Source: UBA5109 sp965661005
GTDB taxonomy: Bacteria; Pseudomonadota; Gammaproteobacteria; Pseudomonadales; Pseudohongiellaceae
Assembly: GCA_965661005.1 (NCBI GenBank)
Contig: CBFICB010000003.1
Location: 186,001-250,000 of the forward strand
Reading direction: 5' to 3'
DNA: 64,000 bases
This document shows, piece after piece, positions 1-9,355 of this stretch. The position numbers and the translations under genes are program-made. Each line of letters begins with the position of its first letter. Position 1 is the first letter of the stretch. The notes under the pieces are model-generated. The model was not told the DNA's origin. It made no database searches and worked only from the letters and a program-made list of their open reading frames with translations.

Positions 1-799
1 CCATTAATGCATGAACTTCCTCAACAGAGATAAGCTCTTTGGTTTCAATATGAACCGCTTCGGAATGAGCATAAAACAAGGGTACACGGGCACAAGTAGG
101 ATTGACCACTATCTCATTGTCCGAAAATATTTTCTGTGTTTCCCAGACCATCTTCATCTCTTCTTTGGTGTAGCCGTTATCCATAAATACATCTATATGA
201 GGCAACACATTGAAGGCAATTTGTTTTGGGTACACATTAATTTCAGGTTCTAGTCCATTTAGCAATTTGGCTGTTTGCCCTGCCAATTCATCAATAGCTT
301 CTTTTCCAGTGCCCGATACTGACTGATATGTTGCCACATTGATTCGGCTTATACCTACAGCATCATATATAGGCTTCAAGGCAACCAGCATCTGTATTGT
401 TGAGCAGTTCGGATTAGCAATAATATTTTTATTTTTATAATCTGCAATCTTTTCAGAGTTCACTTCTGGCACTATCAGCGGAATATCTTCTTCATAGCGA
501 AAATGTGACGTATTGTCTATGACCACACAACCTGCTGCCGCAGCTTTTGGTGCATATTCAGCAGAAACTGAGGCACCGGCTGAAAACAAACCAATCTGAG
601 CTTTTGAAAAATCAAATTCTTTAATATTTTCAACGATATACTGCTTTTTATTAAAGCTCAGCCTTTCACCAGCACTGCGCTCACTCGCGAGCAAATATAA
701 ATTGTTTACTGGAAAATTACGCTGCTCCAGTATATTGATTAAAGCCCGCCCCACTGCTCCGGTAGCGCCTGCTATTGCTACATTATATTTTGCGCTCAT
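1..799 (-). CDS. asd: Aspartate-semialdehyde dehydrogenase (C-terminus beyond window)
   Basis: This enzyme reduces aspartyl phosphate to aspartate semialdehyde in the common pathway to lysine, methionine, threonine and diaminopimelate. The reading frame starts at ATG 799 and runs off the left edge, so only the first 266 or so residues are visible. It opens with a Rossmann nucleotide-binding motif (AIAGATGAVGR). It carries the active-site cysteine motif NPNCST and the downstream stretch GTGKEAIDEL typical of this family. The sequence resembles the gammaproteobacterial Asd/Usg form. It lies downstream of leuC-leuD on the same strand, separated by a hairpin. Recognition is confident; the C-terminal substrate-binding part cannot be checked here. 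Confidence 0.93.
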   Translation of the reverse strand, partial: MSAKYNVAIAGATGAVGRALINILEQRNFPVNNLYLLASERSAGERLSFNKKQYIVENIKEFDFSKAQIGLFSAGASVSAEYAPKAAAAGCVVIDNTSHFRYEEDIPLIVPEVNSEKIADYKNKNIIANPNCSTIQMLVALKPIYDAVGISRINVATYQSVSGTGKEAIDELAGQTAKLLNGLEPEINVYPKQIAFNVLPHIDVFMDNGYTKEEMKMVWETQKIFSDNEIVVNPTCARVPLFYAHSEAVHIETKELISVEEVHALM

Positions 800-825
800 T
801 ATTTCTTATTACTCTCCAGTTACAC

Positions 826-852
826 GAAAACTGCCGGGTGAAATACCCGGCA
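826..852 (-). terminator. Hairpin terminator between leuD and asd
   Basis: Perfect 8-bp arms (TGCCGGGT 832-839 and ACCCGGCA 845-852) enclose a 5-nt loop. Read on the minus strand the stem is followed by a short T-run (AGTTTTCG). It sits just after the leuD stop codon, so it probably ends or attenuates the leuCD transcript before asd. The T-run is short, so termination may be partial. Confidence 0.6.
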
Positions 853-877
853 ATCTTTAATTGAATATCTTGATTAA

Positions 878-1525
878 TTAAACAAAGAGCCAGGGGGACT
901 TCTGTTTCCAGTTCTCTTCAAAGCGTTTGATATCTTCAGCATGAAGTAAAGTCAGGCTAATATCATCAAGGCCGTTAAGTAAGCTCTTCTTTCTAGCACT
1001 TTCAATTTCAAAGTTAATCACTGACCCATCAGGCTTTAAAATTGTCTGCTCAGCCAAGTCGACTTCCAATTCAAAGCCTTCATTAGCAGCAGTTTCTTCG
1101 AAAATATTATTTACAATATCTTCTTTTAAAACAATAGGTAACAATCCATTTTTAAAGCAATTATTAAAAAATATATCGGCAAAACTGGGTGCAATAATGC
1201 AGCGTATGCCATAATCTTCAAGCGCCCAAGGAGCATGTTCCCGGCTTGACCCGCATCCAAAATTTTCTCTTGCCAAAAGTATGCTTCCACCAGCATAACG
1301 AGGCTGATTCAAGACAAAATCCGGGTTCAAGGGGCGATTGCTGCAATCCTGATCAGGCAAGCCTTTATCCAGATAACGAGCCTCATCAAACAAATTCTTG
1401 CCAAAACCAGTACGTTTAATGGATTTGAGGAATTGCTTAGGAATAATATAGTCCGTATCTACATTGGCCCTATCCAATGGTATGACTATGCCTTTCTCCT
1501 TAATAAACTTTTTCATATTTGCCAA
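878..1525 (-). CDS. leuD: 3-isopropylmalate dehydratase small subunit
   Basis: LeuD forms isopropylmalate isomerase with LeuC, which converts 2-isopropylmalate to 3-isopropylmalate in leucine synthesis. The 215-residue protein matches the usual length of about 200 and has the swivelling aconitase-like domain. Visible hallmarks are VDTDYIIPKQFLK near residue 22 and the substrate-loop block LLARENFGCGSSREHAPWAL around residues 83-102. It follows leuC by 11 bases on the same strand, so the two are surely co-transcribed. An alternative start is the Met at residue 4, which gives an N-terminus closer to E. coli LeuD. leuB is not next to it in this window. Confidence 0.96.
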   Translation of the reverse strand: MANMKKFIKEKGIVIPLDRANVDTDYIIPKQFLKSIKRTGFGKNLFDEARYLDKGLPDQDCSNRPLNPDFVLNQPRYAGGSILLARENFGCGSSREHAPWALEDYGIRCIIAPSFADIFFNNCFKNGLLPIVLKEDIVNNIFEETAANEGFELEVDLAEQTILKPDGSVINFEIESARKKSLLNGLDDISLTLLHAEDIKRFEENWKQKSPWLFV

Positions 1526-1536
1526 CCTTCCTTATC

Positions 1537-2958
1537 TTATGTCCAATTCCGCACGTCAACAAAATGACCCGCTACCGCTGCGGCTGCCGCCATTGCTGGG
1601 CTTACAAGATGTGTACGACCACCAAAACCCTGGCGCCCCTCAAAATTCCGGTTTGAAGTAGAGGCACAATGCTCCCCTTCACCCAATTGATCTGCATTCA
1701 TCGCCAAACACATAGAACAGCCTGGTTCCCGCCATTGCATGCCAGCATCAGTGAATATTTTATCAAGGCCTTCTTGTTCAGCCTGCGCTTTTACAAGACC
1801 AGAACCGGGAACGACTATTGCCTCTTTGATGGTTTCTGCCACTTTATGACCTTTAACGACTGCCGCTGCTGCTCTTAAGTCTTCGATGCGCGAATTTGTA
1901 CAAGAGCCTATAAAAACACGATCAATTTTTATATCTTTTATGGGAGTATTTGCCTCCAAGCCCATATAAACCAATGCTTGCTCGTAATTACCTCGCTTGG
2001 CAGCATTATCCAAAGCGGCAGGATCCGGAATGTTTTTGCTTATTGCAGCAACCATTTCAGGTGAAGTTCCCCAGCTCACCTGAGGCTCAATATCGTTAGC
2101 TTCCAGCTCGATCACCTTATCAAAATGAGCATCATCATCGCTGTGCAGCTGCCTCCAGGCAGATTCAGCTTGATCCCATAGTTCAGCGCTTGGTGAAAAA
2201 GGTCTGCCTTTAAGATAGTCTATTGTCTTATCGTCAACTCCGACAATCCCGGCTCTGGCGCCAGCCTCAATAGCCATATTACATACTGTCATACGCCCCT
2301 CAATGGATAGCGCCTTGATTGCATCACCACCAAATTCAATGGTGTAACCTGTACCACCAGCTGTACCTATTTTCCCAATAATAGCCAGTACCAGGTCCTT
2401 AGCAGTAACACCTTGTCCCAGTTCCCCGTTTATTTTGACTAGCATGTTTTTGGCTTTTCTTTGCTGCAGGCATTGGCTTGCAAGCACATGTTCAACTTCT
2501 GAAGTTCCAATCCCGTGAGCTAATGCAGCCAAAGCACCATGCGTTGATGTATGTGAATCACCACAAACTATGGTCATCCCTGGCTGGGTTCTACCCTGCT
2601 CAGGACCTATAACATGGACAATTCCATGTCGGGGATCATCTATCGTGAATTCATTGATGCCAAATTCAGAGCAATTTGCATCCAATGACTTAACCTGTAT
2701 CTTGGAGACCGGGTCTACAATGCCTTCTACGCCCTGCTCACGTTCAGATGTCGTGGTGGGGACATTGTGGTCAGGAGTCGCCATATTTGCTTCTGAACGC
2801 CAGGCATTTCGTTTTGCCAAGCGCAAACCTTCAAATGCCTGCGGAGAAGTTACTTCGTGAATATATTGAAGATCTATGTAAATTAAAGAAGTGCCATCAT
2901 CCAGGTCTTTCACAAGATGACTATCCCATAATTTATCGTATAAGGTTTTACCAGTCAT
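1537..2958 (-). CDS. leuC: 3-isopropylmalate dehydratase large subunit
   Basis: LeuC is the catalytic [4Fe-4S] subunit of isopropylmalate isomerase, an aconitase-family enzyme of leucine synthesis. The three cluster cysteines are visible in FIGSCTNSR (near residue 350) and EPGCSMC (near residue 410). GDSHTSTHGALA is also present. I chose ATG 2958, giving MTGKTLYDKLWDSH, because it matches the family N-terminus (MAKTLYEKLFDAH in E. coli). The longer frame to 2973 begins with TTG and has no ribosome-binding site. The gene sits between aroC upstream and leuD downstream on the same strand. Confidence 0.95.
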   Translation of the reverse strand: MTGKTLYDKLWDSHLVKDLDDGTSLIYIDLQYIHEVTSPQAFEGLRLAKRNAWRSEANMATPDHNVPTTTSEREQGVEGIVDPVSKIQVKSLDANCSEFGINEFTIDDPRHGIVHVIGPEQGRTQPGMTIVCGDSHTSTHGALAALAHGIGTSEVEHVLASQCLQQRKAKNMLVKINGELGQGVTAKDLVLAIIGKIGTAGGTGYTIEFGGDAIKALSIEGRMTVCNMAIEAGARAGIVGVDDKTIDYLKGRPFSPSAELWDQAESAWRQLHSDDDAHFDKVIELEANDIEPQVSWGTSPEMVAAISKNIPDPAALDNAAKRGNYEQALVYMGLEANTPIKDIKIDRVFIGSCTNSRIEDLRAAAAVVKGHKVAETIKEAIVVPGSGLVKAQAEQEGLDKIFTDAGMQWREPGCSMCLAMNADQLGEGEHCASTSNRNFEGRQGFGGRTHLVSPAMAAAAAVAGHFVDVRNWT

Positions 2959-3016
2959 AAGGGTTTTATCCAAAGTTACTATCAGTTTACCTAGTTTTAC
3001 ATATTAGGCGGTTCAA

Positions 3017-4114
3017 TTAAAAACTTGCTGGCAGAATCGGAGTTTTAGATTCAACCCCGCTGTTCTGGGCTCGATGCCGCATTAAGTGATCCATCAGAGT
3101 AATTGCAAGCATTGCCTCGGCAATAGGAGTTGCCCGTATTCCCACACAAGGATCATGCCTTCCAGTAGTCACAACTTCAGTAGGGTTCCCATGAACATCA
3201 ATACTCTCACCAGGAATTCTTAAGCTTGAAGTCGGCTTCAGCGCAAGATGAGCAATAATGTCCTGTCCCGTTGAAATTCCACCCACTATACCTCCGGCAT
3301 TATTGGATACAAAGCCTTCAGGGCGCATTAAATCGCGATGCTCCGTACCTTTTTGCTCAACGGATGAAAACCCGGAACCTATTTCCACACCTTTAACGGC
3401 ATTAATACTCATCAGACCATGGGCAATCTCAGCGTCCAGCCTGTCAAAAACTGGCTCACCCAAACCTACCGGCACCGAACTGGCTACTACCGTGATTTTA
3501 GCGCCAATTGAGTTCCCTTCCTTGGAAAGCTTGCTCATATAGTCTTCCATTTCGGACACTTTAGAAACATCGGGGCAGAAAAATGGGTTGTTGTGCACCT
3601 CATCCCAATCGATATTTTCGGCTTTAATAGGCCCTAATTGTGACAAATAACCGCGAACAAGCAATCCATATTGCTCCTGCAAATACTTTTTGGCGATTGC
3701 TCCGGCTGCAACTCTCATTGCCGTCTCTCTGGCTGATGATCGGCCGCCTCCACGATAATCCCGAATGCCGTATTTTTGTGCATAAGTATAATCTGCATGA
3801 GCGGGCCTAAATATATCTTTAATACTGCTATAGTCTTTGCTTTTCTGATCAGTATTTTCGATCAGCATACCGATTGGGGCACCAGTGGTCTTTCCTTCAA
3901 AAACACCTGACAATATTTTGACCTGATCGTCTTCTTTACGCTGGGTAGTAAAACGAGAGGTTCCCGGTTTGCGGCGATCCAGATCAGTTTGAATATCAGC
4001 TTCACTTAGCTCAAGCCCCGGAGGGCAGCCATCAACAATGCAGCCTAAAGCAGGCCCATGGCTTTCACCAAAGCTTGTTACTGCAAAAAGTTTGCCTATA
4101 GTATTTCCTGACAT
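3017..4114 (-). CDS. aroC: Chorismate synthase
   Basis: AroC removes phosphate from EPSP to give chorismate, the branch point for aromatic amino acids, folate and quinones; it needs reduced FMN. The 365 residues fit the family length of about 360. The three signature regions are visible: GESHGPALGCIVDGCPPG at residues 17-34, the arginine-rich block RDYRGGGRSSARETA near 125-140, and a C-terminal RHDPCVG. It follows prmB on the same strand after 175 bases and precedes leuC by about 58 bases. Co-transcription with leuCD is possible. Confidence 0.96.
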   Translation of the reverse strand: MSGNTIGKLFAVTSFGESHGPALGCIVDGCPPGLELSEADIQTDLDRRKPGTSRFTTQRKEDDQVKILSGVFEGKTTGAPIGMLIENTDQKSKDYSSIKDIFRPAHADYTYAQKYGIRDYRGGGRSSARETAMRVAAGAIAKKYLQEQYGLLVRGYLSQLGPIKAENIDWDEVHNNPFFCPDVSKVSEMEDYMSKLSKEGNSIGAKITVVASSVPVGLGEPVFDRLDAEIAHGLMSINAVKGVEIGSGFSSVEQKGTEHRDLMRPEGFVSNNAGGIVGGISTGQDIIAHLALKPTSSLRIPGESIDVHGNPTEVVTTGRHDPCVGIRATPIAEAMLAITLMDHLMRHRAQNSGVESKTPILPASF

Positions 4115-4289
4115 GCTGTTTTAATCCCGAAATGAAAGGCCTATGGAGCAATTAGAGGCGCGATATTATAGAGTATTGGTCTCCCAAAGTCTCTCATTCT
4201 AGGGCTTTACTTGCTGCGATGACTACAAAGCATTGTGCAAAATATCTATGCTATTCTCAGGAGCAAGACCATGAAGCTTCCAGAGACAC

Positions 4290-5183
4290 TTAAAACTTAT
4301 ATTTGCGTAATTCAGCATGACTTAAAGCCAGTACTCCCTGCCCACCATAATCAAACTCAAGCCATAGAAATGGAGCATCAGGATAACTATCTATCAAGAG
4401 CTGCATGCTATTACCAACTTCGAGAATTAAAATGCCCTCTGTAGTCAGGTAATCCGAAGCAGATCTTAAAATTTGAATGGGTATTTCCAGGCCATTTTTC
4501 TCTGACAAAAGCGCCATTGCCGGTTCATGCTTATATTCCGCGGGCAAATCCTTATACTCCGTGACTCCGACATACGGAGGATTACTTATAATCAAATCAA
4601 AGGAGCCTTTCATGCCATCCAAATCACTAAACAAATCACTTTGCCTAATAAGGCAGCGATCCTTCAAATGATGCTTCTTGATATTCACAGCAGCCACCTG
4701 CAAGGCATCTTCTGACAAGTCAGCCAGCACAGCCTTAGCCTCAGGGAATTCAGCTAAACTGGCCAAACCAATGCAGCCACTGCCACAGCACAAGTCTAAA
4801 ATTGATACAGGATCTTGCTTTAACAATGGCTTGAAACGGTTATTGATAAGTTCTGCAATTGGTGAACGCGGAATAATAACCTTTTCATTAATGTAGTAAG
4901 GCAGACCTGCAAACCAGGCCTCGTTTAGCAGATATGCAGTAGGGATTTTCTTGTCAATTCTTTGTATAAGAGCATTTTCTAGTTGGCTTAAAACCTCATC
5001 ATTCAGCGTCATTTCTTCTTTAATTAACCCTTCACCATTAGCTTTTAACAGGCCTTCTACTAACCAGCAAGCCTCGTCCCATGCATTGTCTGTCCCATGC
5101 CCAAAGGATAAATCAGCCTTCTCAAGCTCTTTGCTTGCTATAGTGACAATCTGTTTTAATGTTTGACTCGTATTAAAAAGCAT
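4290..5183 (-). CDS. prmB: Ribosomal protein uL3 glutamine N5-methyltransferase
   Basis: PrmB methylates a glutamine of ribosomal protein L3 using S-adenosylmethionine. The 297-residue protein has an N-terminal helical domain and a class I methyltransferase domain with the SAM-binding loop DLCCGSGCIG (residues 130-139). The catalytic motif NPPY is at 201-204, followed by VGVTEY. These separate it from PrmC, which acts on release factors and has a different N-terminal part. The neighbour aroC is common beside prmB in gammaproteobacteria. It is divergent from folE, with only about 70 bases between the starts. Confidence 0.92.
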   Translation of the reverse strand: MLFNTSQTLKQIVTIASKELEKADLSFGHGTDNAWDEACWLVEGLLKANGEGLIKEEMTLNDEVLSQLENALIQRIDKKIPTAYLLNEAWFAGLPYYINEKVIIPRSPIAELINNRFKPLLKQDPVSILDLCCGSGCIGLASLAEFPEAKAVLADLSEDALQVAAVNIKKHHLKDRCLIRQSDLFSDLDGMKGSFDLIISNPPYVGVTEYKDLPAEYKHEPAMALLSEKNGLEIPIQILRSASDYLTTEGILILEVGNSMQLLIDSYPDAPFLWLEFDYGGQGVLALSHAELRKYKF

Positions 5184-5252
5184 AGAACAACTTTACCTAA
5201 TAAATGCATTCAAGTAGGGTGCGCAGTTTACTGAGAACGAAGTATAAAACCT

Positions 5253-5804
5253 ATGAATAATGAAATAGAAAAAGCTTACCGCAAAGTCATTAAAGAGCTC
5301 GGCGAAGATCTCGATAGACCAGGCTTGGTTGATACTCCGGCCAGGGCGGCCAAGGCCATGGAATTCCTGACCAAGGGTTATCATGAAAATATTGAAGAAA
5401 TTGTTAATGACGCCCTCTTCCCGACCAACTCTAACGAGATGGTTATCGTAAAGAACATTGAATTGTATTCTTTGTGTGAGCACCACCTGCTACCCTTCAT
5501 TGGAAAGTGTCATGTAGCCTACCTTCCTGACAATAAGGTTATCGGACTTTCAAAAGTTGCGCGCATCGTAGATATGTTTGCCAGACGCTTGCAAATCCAA
5601 GAGCATCTTACTCAGCAAATTGCTGAAAGTATTCTAGATATTACTGATGCTTTAGGTGTAGGTGTGATTATTGAATCACAGCATATGTGTATGATGATGC
5701 GAGGCGTTGAAAAACAAAACTCAGTTATGACAACATCCTGCATGTTGGGTGCTTTTAGAGACAGGCAGAGTACTCGTACCGAGTTTCTGACTTTAATTAA
5801 TTAA
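5253..5804 (+). CDS. folE: GTP cyclohydrolase I (FolE type 1)
   Basis: FolE converts GTP to 7,8-dihydroneopterin triphosphate, the first step of folate synthesis. The zinc ligands are visible: Cys75 and His78 in SLCEHHLLPF and Cys146 in ESQHMCMMMRG. This marks the zinc-dependent type 1 enzyme. The 183 residues lack the longer N-terminal extension of E. coli FolE but cover the whole T-fold core. It is divergent from prmB and convergent with sixA, whose stop lies 8 bases away. Confidence 0.95.
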   Translation: MNNEIEKAYRKVIKELGEDLDRPGLVDTPARAAKAMEFLTKGYHENIEEIVNDALFPTNSNEMVIVKNIELYSLCEHHLLPFIGKCHVAYLPDNKVIGLSKVARIVDMFARRLQIQEHLTQQIAESILDITDALGVGVIIESQHMCMMMRGVEKQNSVMTTSCMLGAFRDRQSTRTEFLTLIN

Positions 5805-5812
5805 GAAGTATT

Positions 5813-6298
5813 TCAATTTTTGGCCGGAGAAACATTCAAGACGTCCTTACCCAAACCCAAACCAATAAAGTCAAAATGAATTCCACAGAGCTCGCCGGGG
5901 GCAAGTATTTTTGCCGCATAAGTATTGCGGGCCTGAGTTAATATCGTATATAGCTCCGATAGATACGGGTTATGCCCAACTAACAAAATATTGGATTCTT
6001 TATTGCCGTCTTCGATTTCCTGAAGCAAGCCAATAGGAGTAAGCGGATTATTATCAGGCTTCAAAATACCATTAGTTTCTATGGCAACAGCCAAATCTGT
6101 TTCCTTTAAAAATAATTCGGCGGTTTGCTGCGCCCTAAGGTAGGGGCTTGCAAAGCAACTATCGATTTTATAGCCCCCTGCTACAAAAGCCTTAGCCAGA
6201 TACTTGATATTTTCGATGCCCAATGGACTTAGAGTGCGTTGCGAGTCTAGCCCTGCAGTATGAGTTGCTTGCCCATGACGTAAAAGGTAAACATACAT
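5813..6298 (-). CDS. sixA: Phosphohistidine phosphatase SixA
   Basis: SixA is a small histidine phosphatase; in E. coli it dephosphorylates the phosphohistidine of ArcB and of a phosphotransfer protein. The 161-residue sequence begins with the catalytic RHG motif at residues 7-9. A second catalytic histidine is in LLVGHNPYLSEL near residue 107. It lies last in a minus-strand group gpsA, DUF4389 gene, sixA, an arrangement also known in pseudomonads. Its true target here is unknown, as no ArcB-like kinase lies nearby. Confidence 0.87.
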   Translation of the reverse strand: MYVYLLRHGQATHTAGLDSQRTLSPLGIENIKYLAKAFVAGGYKIDSCFASPYLRAQQTAELFLKETDLAVAIETNGILKPDNNPLTPIGLLQEIEDGNKESNILLVGHNPYLSELYTILTQARNTYAAKILAPGELCGIHFDFIGLGLGKDVLNVSPAKN

Positions 6299-6358
6299 GG
6301 CTAATGAAAGATTGCCTGTCTCGAAGAAATTGAAGAAATTTAAGTGCTTAAATCAATC

Positions 6359-6931
6359 TTACTCGGGCTTTTTAAGCTGCTCATCTTGATCAGCGGCGCT
6401 ATCTGAATCCTCAGTTGTTCCGGCATCATCATTCACTTTCTCGGTAAAACTGATATCGGCAAAGACATCATCCTCAGAAGCTTTATCCTCAGAGACTGCT
6501 TGTGTATCAACATCTTCGGCTACACTATCCGCATAAGACTCAGAAGTACTGGGGCTAACGGCTTCACTGCTAGCAGAGATATTATCTTCGGCATCTTCAG
6601 GCTGGGGAGGCATTTCTTCTGTGACTTTGGAGCTGTTATTTGTTTGACTAAAAAAAGCATCAAAATCAATAGGTTTATCATCGCTTAAATACAAAACATA
6701 ATGGAGAACTTTCAATAAAAAATTACCCAGCCCCTCGCTAAAGGTGAGCAAGCTACTGTTGTTTTCTGCGGCAATTACTCTATGCAAAGATTGTAGAATA
6801 ATGACGACAAGCAGCAAAACCGCGATAAAGCGCCATAATAATCCAAACACGATAATGTATAGCACAACAAAAGCCAATCTGATCCATTGCTGGAGAAAGT
6901 TCTTTTTGATTTGTTCACCTTGTTCGTTCAT
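6359..6931 (-). CDS. DUF4389 family membrane protein
   Basis: A 190-residue protein with an N-terminal membrane part of about 90 residues: hydrophobic stretches near residues 17-47, plus a short amphipathic segment near 64-80. This part matches the DUF4389 family from memory. The C-terminal 85 residues are a low-complexity acidic tail rich in Asp, Glu and Ser, probably disordered and cytoplasmic. It lies between gpsA and sixA, as in Pseudomonas. No function is established for the family. Confidence 0.75.
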   Translation of the reverse strand: MNEQGEQIKKNFLQQWIRLAFVVLYIIVFGLLWRFIAVLLLVVIILQSLHRVIAAENNSSLLTFSEGLGNFLLKVLHYVLYLSDDKPIDFDAFFSQTNNSSKVTEEMPPQPEDAEDNISASSEAVSPSTSESYADSVAEDVDTQAVSEDKASEDDVFADISFTEKVNDDAGTTEDSDSAADQDEQLKKPE

Positions 6932-7031
6932 GTCTAGCTCCTGTTAACCATACCGAAGTGAAGTCACTATACTGCTTACTGTTGGATTCTACTTGCTGTT
7001 CGCTGGGTTTTACTGACTTATCCAGTCCATT

Positions 7032-8063
7032 TTATTCCAATTTTTTCGCTTGGCCAGCTACAAATTCTACATCTAAACCGCGTTCTTCCAGCAATAATGA
7101 ACTTATTATATGTTCTATATCCTGATTGTTATAGATAATTTCGTAAAGCCCCTGTGCAAGAGGCATTTCGATATTCAAAATCTTTGCTTTATCAACCGCT
7201 TGCTTCAGAGTATTAACACCCTCAGCTACTTGACCTATGGCCGCTAACGCAGCCTCAACGCTCTTACCCTCACCTAAAGCTTTGCCCACTCGGAAATTAC
7301 GGCTAAGAGGAGTAGAACAGGTTACGATAAGATCTCCTACTCCCGACAAGCCTAAAAATGTCATTGGGTCAGCCCCCAGAGCCAGACCAAAGCGAGCCAT
7401 TTCAGTCAGGCTACGAGTAACTAACATCGAATTCGTGTTATGCCCCATACCCCGAGATTCAGCCATCCCTGCCAAAATAGCATAAATATTTTTTAAAGAT
7501 CCCCCGAGTTCGACTCCGAGCATATCGTCATTCGCATATACTCGAAAAGTTAAAGATCTAAGCGTTTTTTGAACCAAAGTTCTGACTTTAGCGTCTGTAC
7601 TGGCCACTACAGTCCCGGTTGGCGTTGAATTTGCAATTTCCTTAGCTAAATTTGGACCACTAACAACAGCCACCCTAGCCTTGGGGACTTCTTCCGCAAG
7701 AATCTGGCTCATTAACTTGAAGGTCTCAGGTTCTATACCCTTGGTCAGACTGACCAAAATAACCCCCTCTTTTACAAAAGGCTGCATTTGCCTAACTACT
7801 TTTCTAAAACCTGAACTGGGAACCGCGACAAAAACCATGTCAGCCTCAGCAACAGCCATTTCCAGGCTTTCTATCGCTTTGATATTTTCGTGTAAGGTGA
7901 AACCAGGGAGATAACTTAGGTTTTCACGGTCGCGATTCAGGGTTTCAACCTGCTCTGCATCACGCATCCATAGCAAGGTATTATGCCCGTTTTGAGCTAT
8001 AATATTGGCAATGACAGTACCGAAACTACCACCTCCCAATACAGCAACATTTTTGGCTTTCAT
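7032..8063 (-). CDS. gpsA: Glycerol-3-phosphate dehydrogenase [NAD(P)+]
   Basis: GpsA reduces dihydroxyacetone phosphate to sn-glycerol-3-phosphate, the backbone for phospholipids. The 343-residue protein starts with the nucleotide-binding motif GGGSFGT at residues 10-16. It contains VVSGPNLAKEIA and the substrate-binding block ELGGSLKNIYAILAG with its catalytic lysine. Length and motifs are those of the bacterial cytosolic enzyme. It leads the minus-strand group followed by the DUF4389 gene and sixA, and is divergent from cysE. Confidence 0.96.
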   Translation of the reverse strand: MKAKNVAVLGGGSFGTVIANIIAQNGHNTLLWMRDAEQVETLNRDRENLSYLPGFTLHENIKAIESLEMAVAEADMVFVAVPSSGFRKVVRQMQPFVKEGVILVSLTKGIEPETFKLMSQILAEEVPKARVAVVSGPNLAKEIANSTPTGTVVASTDAKVRTLVQKTLRSLTFRVYANDDMLGVELGGSLKNIYAILAGMAESRGMGHNTNSMLVTRSLTEMARFGLALGADPMTFLGLSGVGDLIVTCSTPLSRNFRVGKALGEGKSVEAALAAIGQVAEGVNTLKQAVDKAKILNIEMPLAQGLYEIIYNNQDIEHIISSLLLEERGLDVEFVAGQAKKLE

Positions 8064-8229
8064 ATTTCCTCAATAAGCGGTTTGGCTATAACTAGCTATA
8101 AGCTATCTGATTTTGCGCGGAAGATTAGCAGCTCTACTATCACAAAACCAGCATACCTTAATTGCGAGCCCTTAAGACATACTATAGAATCGCAAGCCCT
8201 TCACAGAGGTCTATTTAATAGGTGATCTT

Positions 8230-9012
8230 ATGCCAGAAAAAATCTGGGCTACCATCAAAGATGAAATAAACGAACAAATAATGCATGAACCGGTGCTTGC
8301 AAGCTTTTTCAGCAAACGAGTTCATCAACATGATAGCTTGGAATCAGCCATGAGTGATTTACTGGCCAGCAAGCTTGCTTCTGATGATGTTCCTGTAAGT
8401 ACAATTAAGCAGCTTATGCTAGAGGCGTTTATGGTGGATAGCTCTCTTATTAACGCTGTGTTGAACGACCTTATCGCAACCAAACAACGTGATCCTGCCG
8501 TCAGGGCTCATGCTGATATTATGCTTTATTTTAAAGGCTTTCAGGCCGTTCAAGCATACAGGGTAGCCAATTGGTTATGGCGACAAGAGCGACAAAACCT
8601 TGCCCTTTATTTACAAAGCTTAAGCTCAGAGGTTTTTGCAGTAGATATCCATCCCGCAGCGAAAATTGGCTCAGGCATCATGGTAGACCACGCGACAGGG
8701 ATCGTAATAGGCGAAACGTGCGTGCTTGAAGATAATATTTCTATCATGCAAGGAGTTACACTCGGTGGAACCGGTAATGAGACTGGGGATAGGCACCCCA
8801 AAATCCGCTCAGGCGTCTTAATCGGTTCCGGCGCTCAAATTATTGGCAATGTCACTGTTGGAGAAGGCGCTAAAGTAGGTGCCGGTAGCGTAGTACTTAA
8901 AGATGTTGACCCACATACCACTGTGGCCGGCATCCCCGCAGTCGTTGTAGGCAAACCAAGAGCCGATCAACCGGCTCTCGATATGAATCATGATTTAAAT
9001 TCAGCTAATTAA
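8230..9012 (+). CDS. cysE: Serine O-acetyltransferase
   Basis: CysE acetylates serine with acetyl-CoA to give O-acetylserine, the carbon skeleton for cysteine. The 260-residue protein has the N-terminal helical domain of gammaproteobacterial CysE (residues 1-140) and a left-handed beta-helix of hexapeptide repeats (about 141-240). Catalytic residues are visible as Asp153-His154 in DHATG and His189 in GDRHPKI. The C-terminal tail, by which family members bind cysteine synthase, does not end in the canonical isoleucine. A good ribosome-binding site (AGGTGAT) precedes ATG 8230. Confidence 0.95.
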   Translation: MPEKIWATIKDEINEQIMHEPVLASFFSKRVHQHDSLESAMSDLLASKLASDDVPVSTIKQLMLEAFMVDSSLINAVLNDLIATKQRDPAVRAHADIMLYFKGFQAVQAYRVANWLWRQERQNLALYLQSLSSEVFAVDIHPAAKIGSGIMVDHATGIVIGETCVLEDNISIMQGVTLGGTGNETGDRHPKIRSGVLIGSGAQIIGNVTVGEGAKVGAGSVVLKDVDPHTTVAGIPAVVVGKPRADQPALDMNHDLNSAN

Positions 9013-9014
9013 GC

Positions 9015-9036
9015 AAAAGCACTTCATGCTTTTTTT
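9015..9036 (+). terminator. Terminator after cysE
   Basis: AAAAGCA (9015-9021) pairs with TGCTTTT (9027-9033) across a 5-nt loop and the stem runs into a seven-T tract. It begins three bases after the cysE stop, so it is a typical intrinsic terminator. Confidence 0.75.
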
Positions 9037-9355
9037 GCTGACATTAGCTATAAGATTGACAGCATTCCAACTCTTTAATTTTTGCATCAGCAATAGCGCC
9101 CATAACATAAATTATAATTAACTTTAAGTATATAGTTTATCTATCTGTATTAAATATATTTTATGAAATATATTTAAATATAATAATCGAATAACACCCA
9201 TTCCCAACCTAGCTTTCTTCGCCTATTTTTCAAAGCGGAGTAATGTAACAATCCTTAAAGATTATTAGTTTATATTGACATTTACATTGCTCTATGTGAG
9301 CTTCCTGCTTTCATACAACAATGTTCAAAATAAGAATAACTCTCTGGAGAAGTAT

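Noticed and set aside
9275..9355. N-terminal extension of the lectin-like protein, and a TTGACA at 9275
   Set aside because: The extension precedes a complete signal peptide with its own ribosome-binding site, and the TTGACA has no -10 at the right distance.
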